DNA of 8,267 nt from JBCDGH01 sp038751365 (GTDB lineage Bacteria > Patescibacteriota > JACMRA01): the NCBI GenBank assembly GCA_038751365.1, contig JBCDGH010000039.1, forward strand, positions 1 to 8,267. The letters are read 5' to 3'. The position numbers and the translations under genes are program-made. Below, piece after piece: positions 1 through 4,913 of the stretch. Under the pieces are notes generated by a model that was not told the origin of the DNA, did no database searches, and saw only the letters and a program-made list of their open reading frames with translations. How positions within the stretch are numbered: the stretch's first letter is position 1; the number at the start of each line of letters is the position of its first letter.

Positions 1-150
1 AATTCTTTGCTCATCTAGAAAAGGCTAGAAGGTTAGTTATGATTTATGATAGAAAACTTAATTCCTACCTAGGGTTTGTCAAACTTAGAGTTATTACTTT
101 ACTGATCAGAAGAATGAGTAATTAATTTAGGGACAGGTTCCCCATACCCA
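1..150 (+). mobile_element. Right-hand end of an IS5-type insertion sequence (partial)
   Basis: The left part of the element lies outside the window. What is visible is the transposase tail (positions 3-125) followed by about 25 non-coding bases. A GC-richer stretch at 129-147, containing GGGACAGGTTCCCC, stands out from the AT-rich surroundings and lies where the terminal inverted repeat of such an element would sit, just after the transposase stop codon. The exact boundary is inferred: without the left end the inverted repeat and the target duplication cannot be matched. The next ORF starts about 20 bp beyond the presumed end. Confidence 0.55.
3..125 (+). CDS. IS5-family DDE transposase, C-terminal fragment (5' end outside window)
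   Basis: The frame is open from position 3 and ends at a TAA at 123-125, giving the last 40 residues. They include FFAHLEKARRLVM followed by YDRKLNSYLGFVKLR and a basic LLIRRM end. This is the typical C-terminus of IS5-group DDE transposases, where a pattern like 'ERxFAxLxxxRRLxxRYxRxxxxYLGFxxLxxxxxxxRR' carries the last catalytic Glu just upstream. That Glu and the rest of the catalytic domain fall before the window. The protein would cut and rejoin the IS ends. Whether the copy is intact cannot be judged. The assignment rests on remembered family pattern; the other two plus-strand frames are closed within the first 28 bases. Confidence 0.75.
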   Translation, partial: FFAHLEKARRLVMIYDRKLNSYLGFVKLRVITLLIRRMSN

Positions 151-168
151 TGTTATTGAATCATCTAA

Positions 169-561
169 ATGTACCAACCACCTAAAACACATATTAGTTA
201 TAACGATCTCAAAAATTTAATTATTAGATTAAATAAAAAAGGCTTACTATATTCTAACGACCTTTTAGTTTTTTTGGATATAGATTGCACAAACAGCTTA
301 CCTGCGAATGTAGAAACTATAATCTTGGATAGAGCGCAGGCTTATTTAGGCAAAATTCCTACAGCAAATATTATAGACTTTCTGTACACTTATATGCTCA
401 AAATTGAGTCATCTCCCGCCAAACAAATCATTTTTTTGAGTATGTACCTAGTAGCTTTCAACAACTACCCCGAAATGATATCCTTCCAAAAATTGCTAGC
501 AATGAGCAAAGTTTTAGACATTTATAACAAATTGCATCACAGTACTCTGTCACTCACTTAA
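169..561 (+). CDS. Hypothetical protein, 130 aa, next to IS end
   Basis: I do not recognise this protein. It is a mostly helical-looking, soluble sequence of 130 residues, rich in Leu, Ile, Asn and Lys, with no clear signal peptide, membrane segment or catalytic motif. Hydrophobic stretches around residues 63-75 and 86-97 look like buried helices. The ATG at 169 is the only possible start because an in-frame TAA lies directly before it (166-168). No Shine-Dalgarno site is visible. It starts about 20 bp past the presumed IS end, so the original promoter, or even the N-terminus, may have been lost to the insertion; it could therefore be a remnant. It converges on rsmA with a 16-bp gap. The length and the amino-acid-like composition argue for a real or once-real gene, but not strongly. 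Confidence 0.5.
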   Translation: MYQPPKTHISYNDLKNLIIRLNKKGLLYSNDLLVFLDIDCTNSLPANVETIILDRAQAYLGKIPTANIIDFLYTYMLKIESSPAKQIIFLSMYLVAFNNYPEMISFQKLLAMSKVLDIYNKLHHSTLSLT

Positions 562-577
562 CTGGTATAGAATTCAT

Positions 578-1405
578 CTAGTTTTTAACTTCTCTAGCAC
601 ATATATAACTAAGAATGTCTATATAATTATCCCAAGACAGTCTTGTTTTGTGATCTAAGCTACACTCTTCAAAAAATAAATCTATTTGATTTTTAGTCCA
701 ATCTAAATTTTTTAAGTTATTTGCTAAAGTTTTGCTAGGATTAGCAAATATGGCTTTTAAGACATTTTTTACTTTTGTACGTTTTTTACTAGATGTTAGA
801 TAAAATTCTAGCTTATTGGTTTTCTTTGGTATTCCTGTCATCAACCCTGAAGTTACTTTTGGTTGCGGGGAAAAGGAGTGTGGGTGTATATCAAACTTAT
901 GTTCTAAATCCCAAAATAAATTTAACCAAGCTCCAAAAAAGGTAAAGCTATGCTTTTTTACCGCTTTTAGAACTACTTCTCTTTGTAGAATTACAGCAAA
1001 AGGTGTATCAGGTACTGCAATAGCTAATTGTACTAATATTCTAGATCCAAGGTTGTATGGTAGACTTGCTAGAAGTATAAATGAGCTATTTAACCTACTT
1101 GAAGTTATATCTTCACTAGCCAAAACTTTAAGTGCGTCAGCTTGGATAAGCTCGAAATTCGTATGATCTTGAAATTTTGACTCTAGCAATCCTATCGCTC
1201 TGTAATCTATTTCTATAGCTAATAACCGTCTAGAAAAGTTTAAAATATACTTAGTAAGATCACCTTGACCTGGTCCTATTTCTAAGAGAAATCGATCTGG
1301 GTACTGAGAAACTAATTCGTGCATTCTGGTTACGACTTTATCTTGAGCCTTTTTATCAACCAAAAAATTTTGCCCAAATTGTTTTTTAGCAATAATCTCA
1401 GTCAC
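578..1405 (-). CDS. rsmA: 16S rRNA (adenine1518-N6/adenine1519-N6)-dimethyltransferase RsmA (KsgA)
   Basis: RsmA uses S-adenosylmethionine to dimethylate two adjacent adenines in the helix 45 loop at the 3' end of 16S rRNA, a late step in small-subunit maturation in the cytoplasm. The 275-residue length is normal for the family. Visible landmarks in order: KKQFGQNFL (7-15), the SAM-binding loop LEIGPGQGDLT (41-51), acidic EID (65-67), QAD (88-90), the catalytic-loop region ASLPYN (113-118), QREV (141-144), and FSPQPKVTS (178-186) before the helical C-terminal domain. The catalytic loop is usually NLPY; here the Asn is a Ser (codon AGT, one base from AAT). The start is a GTG, since no in-frame ATG precedes it; there is no Shine-Dalgarno site. 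It is divergent from the PrgI gene and appears to be monocistronic. Identification is secure; the Ser change leaves activity slightly open. Confidence 0.95.
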   Translation of the reverse strand: MTEIIAKKQFGQNFLVDKKAQDKVVTRMHELVSQYPDRFLLEIGPGQGDLTKYILNFSRRLLAIEIDYRAIGLLESKFQDHTNFELIQADALKVLASEDITSSRLNSSFILLASLPYNLGSRILVQLAIAVPDTPFAVILQREVVLKAVKKHSFTFFGAWLNLFWDLEHKFDIHPHSFSPQPKVTSGLMTGIPKKTNKLEFYLTSSKKRTKVKNVLKAIFANPSKTLANNLKNLDWTKNQIDLFFEECSLDHKTRLSWDNYIDILSYICAREVKN

Positions 1406-1411
1406 CCTAAG

Positions 1412-1440
1412 AGTGAAATTTAGTCATCTACGTTTGTCAA
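1412..1440 (-). promoter_or_regulatory. Putative rsmA promoter (leaderless type)
   Basis: On the minus strand a perfect -35 hexamer TTGACA lies at 1440-1435. With a 17-bp spacer the -10 would be TTCACT (1417-1412, weak); a TAAATT at 1422-1417 fits a -10 better in sequence but gives a spacer of only 12. Either choice puts the RNA start within a few bases of the GTG at 1405, so the message would be leaderless or nearly so. The -35 is certain as sequence; the -10 is not. Confidence 0.4.
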
Positions 1441-1446
1441 AAACGT
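1430..1446. promoter_or_regulatory. Dyad ACGTTT-N5-AAACGT in the rsmA/prgI divergent region
   Basis: Perfect 6-bp inverted arms at 1430-1435 and 1441-1446 surround GTCAA. The dyad overlaps the minus-strand TTGACA box and abuts the candidate -10 of the divergent PrgI gene, so a protein bound here could affect both genes. No run of T follows, so it is not a terminator. An operator role is inferred. Confidence 0.35.
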
Positions 1447-1454
1447 GTTATATA
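1446..1454 (+). promoter_or_regulatory. Putative extended -10 for the PrgI-family gene
   Basis: TGTTATATA at 1446-1454 matches an extended -10 (TGn followed by a TATAAT-like hexamer, 5 of 6). No good -35 lies 16-18 bp upstream, which is typical of extended -10 promoters. RNA would start near 1461, giving a leader of about 20 nt made almost entirely of the 9-bp repeats. Confidence 0.4.
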
Positions 1455-1481
1455 AGTACAATTAGTACGTATAGTACGTAA
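1455..1481 (+). repeat. Three tandem 9-bp units (AGTACnnnn) abutting the start codon
   Basis: The units AGTACAATT (1455-1463), AGTACGTAT (1464-1472) and AGTACGTAA (1473-1481) follow each other without gaps and end exactly at the ATG of the PrgI-family gene. Within them TAGTACGTA is duplicated perfectly at 1463-1471 and 1472-1480. Each unit contains the palindromic GTAC. They take the place where a Shine-Dalgarno site would be expected. Confidence 0.7.
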
Positions 1482-2075
1482 ATGGCTTCATATCAAATCC
1501 CGCAATTTTTGGACTCCGGTGACAAAATCTTAGGTCCGCTGAATATCAGACAGTTTGGCTATGGTCTTGGTGGATTCTTACTCTCAGCCTTGATTTTCAC
1601 GATTATGCAAAATTTGTTTCCAGGTGTAGAGATATATGCGGTGATACCATGCATACCTATTGTACTATTAACCGCTTACTTAGCTCTAGGTAAGTTCAAC
1701 GGTCGTGATAGCGAAATATATGTCTTGAAATACATTATATTCAATTCCAAACCCAAACAAATGGTCTACACAAGAGTACCTGATATGAGTGACTTAGACC
1801 AAAGACTAAGCGAACTAACCTATGATAAAATAAATAAAAAATGGACTGGAGAGCTTAATAAACAAAAAGCAATCAAAAATAACAAATACCTGACATTTAA
1901 CCAACAGACCGCAGAGGAAAAAGCCGGCGACATAAGAAAAATTGGGCAAACTGTTGATCAGTCTGTCACAAACACTCTAGCAGAAGTTTTTCAAAGTGAG
2001 CAAAAGATTAAGGCTAAAGAGGAGCTACTAAGGCAGCTTCTAGAAGCTAAAAATAACCTAAAAAACAAAAAATAG
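1482..2075 (+). CDS. PrgI-family membrane protein (type IV secretion-associated)
   Basis: This 197-residue protein has the PrgI layout: a short N-terminal segment with YQIPQFLDSGDKILGPLNIR (4-23), then two membrane helices at about 24-45 and 50-69, then a cytoplasmic part with DSEIYVLKYIIFNSKPKQMV (76-95). In Gram-positive conjugation loci, PrgI is a small inner-membrane channel component, related in role to VirB3, and works with a VirB4 ATPase. Residues after about 100 form a long charged extension; 135-197 is rich in Glu, Lys and Gln and looks like a coiled coil, making the protein longer than a minimal PrgI. No VirB4 gene follows: the next gene is gap on the other strand, 11 bp away. The start is set by the ATG after the tandem repeats; there is no Shine-Dalgarno site. 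Family assignment is from remembered pattern. Confidence 0.8.
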   Translation: MASYQIPQFLDSGDKILGPLNIRQFGYGLGGFLLSALIFTIMQNLFPGVEIYAVIPCIPIVLLTAYLALGKFNGRDSEIYVLKYIIFNSKPKQMVYTRVPDMSDLDQRLSELTYDKINKKWTGELNKQKAIKNNKYLTFNQQTAEEKAGDIRKIGQTVDQSVTNTLAEVFQSEQKIKAKEELLRQLLEAKNNLKNKK

Positions 2076-2086
2076 TAAAAGTGTAG

Positions 2087-3088
2087 TTAGGAATTCTGCA
2101 CAACTTCAACTAATCTATTAGCATAGCCCCATTCGTTATCGTACCACAAAACTAATTTAACTTGATTACCTACTGTCTCGGTCAAGCTAGAATCTAAAAT
2201 AGTAGAATGTGGATTTTGAATCACATCACTGGACACTAGAGACTCTTCGGAGTATTCTAAAATACCTTTCATACTATTTTCTGATGCATGGGAGAAAACC
2301 TTGTTGATGGTCTCGCTATCTACCGACTTTTTAAGAATTGCTGTCAAATAAACCATTGAACCAGTTATTACAGGCACTCTCAAAGCGCTCAAAGAAATTT
2401 TACCTTTTAGATTTGGAAGTACTCTGTAGACAGCTTTGGCTGCACCTGTCTTAGAAGGTATCATATTTACAGCTGCTGCTCTACCATCTCTTAAGGCTTT
2501 TTTACTAGGGGCGTCCTGCAATACTTGAGTAGCAGTATAGGCATGTGCTGTAATACCAATAGCTTGTTCTATTCCATAATTATCTTCCAATACTTTTAGA
2601 GCTGGCGCCATGCTGTTTGTGGTGCAAGAAGCATTAGACACAATCTGATCTGTGCTTATATCATTAACCCCCAATACTACTGTAGCTATTTCTTCCTCTT
2701 TAGCTGGAGCTGATAATATAACTCTTTTAACTCCAGATTGCAAATGTAAACTAGCCAGTTCTTTAGTTAAGAATCTACCTGTACATTCCAAAACTACATC
2801 TACTCCCAAATCTTTCCAAGGAAGCTGTGCAGGGTCTTTCTGAGATAATACCTTTATGCGCACTTGCTGGTCTAACTTGTGGATAATAATATCAGACCTC
2901 TGAACACTCACTTTGTAATTAAGGCGGCGATAAGTAGAATCATACTCAAACAGATAAGCTAAGTTTTCTACAGAGGTTAAATCATTAACTGCCACAATCT
3001 CTATCTCAGGATAAGACTCCACGATAATTCTAGCTGCCAATCTTCCAATCCGCCCAAAGCCGTTAATTGCAATTTTTTTTGTGCTCAT
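2087..3088 (-). CDS. gap: Type I glyceraldehyde-3-phosphate dehydrogenase (phosphorylating)
   Basis: The enzyme oxidises glyceraldehyde-3-phosphate with phosphate and NAD to 1,3-bisphosphoglycerate in cytoplasmic glycolysis. The 333 residues match the usual length. Landmarks: the Rossmann loop GFGRIGR (10-16); VNDL with Asp36, the residue that usually favours NAD over NADP; catalytic Cys155 in SNASCTTN (151-158); catalytic His182 in ITAHAYTATQ (179-188); the S-loop with LRDGRAAAVNMIPSKTGAAK (199-218); and WYDNEWGY near the C-terminus. The stretch usually read RVPTPNVSVVDL is RVPVITGSMVYL here (237-248), with Tyr in the usual Asp place. The ATG is preceded by no Shine-Dalgarno site and followed after a few codons by a run of eight A. 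It lies 73 bp downstream of the membrane protein gene on the same strand and probably has its own promoter. Confidence 0.96.
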   Translation of the reverse strand: MSTKKIAINGFGRIGRLAARIIVESYPEIEIVAVNDLTSVENLAYLFEYDSTYRRLNYKVSVQRSDIIIHKLDQQVRIKVLSQKDPAQLPWKDLGVDVVLECTGRFLTKELASLHLQSGVKRVILSAPAKEEEIATVVLGVNDISTDQIVSNASCTTNSMAPALKVLEDNYGIEQAIGITAHAYTATQVLQDAPSKKALRDGRAAAVNMIPSKTGAAKAVYRVLPNLKGKISLSALRVPVITGSMVYLTAILKKSVDSETINKVFSHASENSMKGILEYSEESLVSSDVIQNPHSTILDSSLTETVGNQVKLVLWYDNEWGYANRLVEVVQNS

Positions 3089-3125
3089 AAATATTAGTTA
3101 CACTAGTTTGTTGAGTATTATTAAT

Positions 3126-3137
3126 CTTGATGTCAAG
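3126..3137. promoter_or_regulatory. Dyad CTTGA-TG-TCAAG upstream of gap
   Basis: A perfect palindrome with a 2-bp centre. On the minus strand it contains TTGACA (3136-3131), a -35-like box 48 nt upstream of the gap start codon. The -10 is unclear: no good hexamer lies 16-18 bp downstream; TAATAC and TAATAT occur at other distances. A promoter or operator role is inferred only. Confidence 0.3.
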
Positions 3138-3161
3138 CCGATGTAAATCAGAGAAATAGGT

Positions 3162-3704
3162 TTATTTTTTTAAATTAAATTTAAGCAATTTAATAACAGG
3201 AGAAACTATCCTCTTATAATTAGTGTGAATTCCATTCAGACCTATATAATCATGTATAATATCTAAAATCATTGGCAAATCAGCTACGACGATTTTAGCC
3301 ACATAGACCAAAATAGTCAGCATGCCAAAAGCTGGCACATAGCTATACAAAATAAGGGCAAGTAAGCAAAATACATAACCAAACCAAAGGTTGAAAGCTC
3401 TTCTCAAACTAGACACACCCAACCTCTCTCTATCCACATCACCATCACTATACTTTAACCTATAAAAATAAAAGTCAGCTACGAATAAAGCCGAATACAA
3501 AATACACCAAGCTAAAGTAAAACTATTTAATTGAATTATAAAATCTGTAATCGCTTCGTCACCAAAAAAACTGGCATACCAACTCACATTCACTTCGCTT
3601 GAGGTAGTGTCTATAGCTCTTGTAACTACTTCCTGTTCTGACTGAGCAGGAAGACTATCTAGGTTGCTGTCAAACAAATTTTCTTGAATAAAATATGTGC
3701 TCAT
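3162..3704 (-). CDS. Hypothetical multi-spanning membrane protein, 180 aa
   Basis: I do not recognise a family. The first 50 residues are polar and acidic with no signal peptide. Hydrophobic segments follow at about 52-80, 105-123 and 126-147, consistent with three membrane helices. Between the first and second is a charged loop with YSDGDVDRERLGVSSLRRAF (85-104). The C-terminal tail is basic (KRIVSPVIKLLKFNLKK, 164-180) and so probably cytoplasmic. The gene begins 25 bp after the trpS stop and has the one clear ribosome-binding site of the window, so it is most likely the second gene of a trpS operon. Nothing in the sequence shows a link to tryptophan metabolism or to the secretion genes. 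Confidence 0.8.
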   Translation of the reverse strand: MSTYFIQENLFDSNLDSLPAQSEQEVVTRAIDTTSSEVNVSWYASFFGDEAITDFIIQLNSFTLAWCILYSALFVADFYFYRLKYSDGDVDRERLGVSSLRRAFNLWFGYVFCLLALILYSYVPAFGMLTILVYVAKIVVADLPMILDIIHDYIGLNGIHTNYKRIVSPVIKLLKFNLKK

Positions 3705-3707
3705 ATA

Positions 3708-3715
3708 GGATCACC
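3708..3715 (-). promoter_or_regulatory. Extended Shine-Dalgarno site GGTGATCC
   Basis: On the minus strand GGTGATCC lies 3 nt before the ATG at 3704. It is exactly complementary to GGATCACC, the conserved sequence just 5' of CCTCC at the end of bacterial 16S rRNA, so it pairs in the correct register although the GGAGG core is absent. It supports this start and translation from within the trpS message. Confidence 0.6.
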
Positions 3716-3729
3716 AATTATTGTTAGAG

Positions 3730-4773
3730 TCAGAACTCTCTTAGACCAAGTGCTTTTTGAACTTTTAGTAAAGTTTGATTTGCTACTTTTCTAGCCTGAG
3801 CTTCACCTATATTAAGAGTATTGATCAGCTGCTCATTGCTTACATTGCTTAAATTTTGCTGAAATCTAGTCAAAAATTTGGCAGCAGCCTCAGACACTTC
3901 ATGCTTAAGCTCACCATATCTAGTCTTACCTCTCCAATACTCAATAACACTACTTTTATCACTGTCTGTTAACAAAATTAATAGCTGTAGCAAATTTGTA
4001 ATTCCAGGTTGATTTTGCCAATCCCAATCTATAGAGGCTAGATTATCAGTTTGGGCTTGCATGATTTTTTTGCTAGCTATTTCTGGGTCATCGTTCAAAT
4101 AAATAGTACCTTTGATATCATGGTCAGACTTACTCATTTTCTTTAAAGGATTGGATAGACTTCTTACTTTTACAGCTTCTCTGAGACTCATGAACTCTAG
4201 CTGCTCTTTCCATACTTTGGGTACCCTAAATAAACCTTCAGGGTATAGACTAGTAAACTTGTTATTGAGTCTAATAGCTAAATTACGTGTCAATTCTAAA
4301 TGTTGTTGTTGATCAGAACCAACAGGAATATAGTCACAATTATACAGTAGAATATCAGCAGCCATTAAAGCAGGATAACTAAAAAGGCCTAAGGTGATAC
4401 TTTGCTCATGACTTTGACTTTTAGCTTTGAACTGAGTCATTCTCTCCATCTCCCCAATATAACTAAAACAAGATAAAATCCAAGCTAATTCTGAATGGGC
4501 AGGTATGAAGCTTTGCCTAAACATAAAGACCTGAGAAGATTGTACGTCCAGACCTGCAGCAATATAGAGCTTTAAATTACTCATTGTATTTGCAAACAAA
4601 GTAGAATGCTCAGTAGGTAAAGTGAAAGAGTGTAAATCTGGAACAAACATGTATAGTTTATCACCAGACTCTAAACTCTGCTGGATTTTAATAATTGGTT
4701 TAATAGCTCCTAAATAATTACCAATGTGCAAATTAGAATTTGATTGTAATCCAGTTAAGATATTTTTAGACAT
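3730..4773 (-). CDS. trpS: Tryptophan--tRNA ligase (TrpRS)
   Basis: TrpRS is a class I aminoacyl-tRNA synthetase that activates tryptophan with ATP and loads it on tRNA(Trp) in the cytoplasm. All landmarks are present: the N-terminal LTGLQSNSNLHIGNYLGA with the HIGH-type motif HIGN (16-19), PDLHSFT (45-51), the substrate-pocket stretch YPALMAADILLY (133-144), VGSDQQQHLELTR (151-163), and the ATP-binding KMSKS (212-216). In the last-but-one stretch the usual VGEDQ is VGSDQ. The 347 residues match the family's length. The gene ends in TGA, the only TGA stop in the window. It has no Shine-Dalgarno site; its promoter is shared in a divergent region with the VirD4-like gene. A membrane protein gene follows after 25 bp. 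Confidence 0.97.
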   Translation of the reverse strand: MSKNILTGLQSNSNLHIGNYLGAIKPIIKIQQSLESGDKLYMFVPDLHSFTLPTEHSTLFANTMSNLKLYIAAGLDVQSSQVFMFRQSFIPAHSELAWILSCFSYIGEMERMTQFKAKSQSHEQSITLGLFSYPALMAADILLYNCDYIPVGSDQQQHLELTRNLAIRLNNKFTSLYPEGLFRVPKVWKEQLEFMSLREAVKVRSLSNPLKKMSKSDHDIKGTIYLNDDPEIASKKIMQAQTDNLASIDWDWQNQPGITNLLQLLILLTDSDKSSVIEYWRGKTRYGELKHEVSEAAAKFLTRFQQNLSNVSNEQLINTLNIGEAQARKVANQTLLKVQKALGLREF

Positions 4774-4784
4774 TGTTAAACAAT

Positions 4785-4812
4785 AATTTAGTCATATTTT
4801 TGTGGCTGTCAA
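4785..4812 (-). promoter_or_regulatory. Putative trpS promoter
   Basis: On the minus strand TTGACA (4812-4807), a 16-bp spacer and TAAATT (4790-4785, 4 of 6 to consensus). RNA would start about 5 nt before the ATG at 4773, giving an almost leaderless message, in line with the missing Shine-Dalgarno site. The -10 sits in ATGACTAAATT, which recurs upstream of rsmA with the same distance to the start codon. Confidence 0.5.
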
Positions 4813-4820
4813 CTTTGACA
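4807..4820. promoter_or_regulatory. Dyad TGTCAA-CT-TTGACA between trpS and the VirD4-like gene
   Basis: Perfect 6-bp arms around CT. The left arm is the trpS -35 box read on the minus strand. The right arm (4815-4820) is a consensus -35 facing the VirD4-like gene, although the hexamer 17 bp further on (CATTAG) is a weak -10. The dyad may simply be two back-to-back promoters or may be an operator. Confidence 0.4.
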
Positions 4821-4846
4821 AAAGCCCATTATTGAGACATTAGTTA

Positions 4847-4868
4847 ACTTGTTCTTTATCAAACAAGT
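4847..4868. repeat. Inverted repeat ACTTGTT-N8-AACAAGT
   Basis: Perfect 7-bp arms at 4847-4853 and 4862-4868 with an 8-nt spacer. A direct repeat TAGTTAA (4841-4847 and 4868-4874) flanks it. It lies about 45 bp before the VirD4-like start codon, so it could be an operator or an RNA hairpin in the leader. There is no T-run after it, so it is not a terminator. Confidence 0.5.
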
Positions 4869-4913
4869 AGTTAATTATAGCTAGACTATTTCAATCAAAA
4901 ACAAATCTTAGAA

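Noticed and set aside
131..147. GGGA-caggt-TCCC as a terminator hairpin after the transposase
   Set aside because: The arms are only 4 bp and no T-run follows; it is more simply part of the IS terminal repeat.
562..577. Terminators between convergent genes (also 2076-2086 and 6451-6458)
   Set aside because: These gaps or overlaps are too short and show no GC-rich hairpin with a T-run.
816..1166. 116-codon open frame on the plus strand
   Set aside because: It lies wholly antisense within rsmA, whose motifs are all intact, and its translation shows no family pattern.
2652..2843. 63-codon open frame on the plus strand
   Set aside because: Antisense shadow of gap.
3730..3732. TGA at the end of trpS as a sign of a recoded genetic code (TGA as Gly or Trp)
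   Set aside because: No gene here contains an in-frame TGA. Read-through would add only two residues (TGA CTC TAA), and the protein is already of full length.
4112..4312. 66-codon open frame on the plus strand
   Set aside because: Antisense shadow of trpS, over the KMSKS region.
4774..4913. T-box or attenuator upstream of trpS
   Set aside because: The region is too short, the trpS promoter leaves almost no leader, and no terminator/antiterminator pair or T-box consensus is visible.
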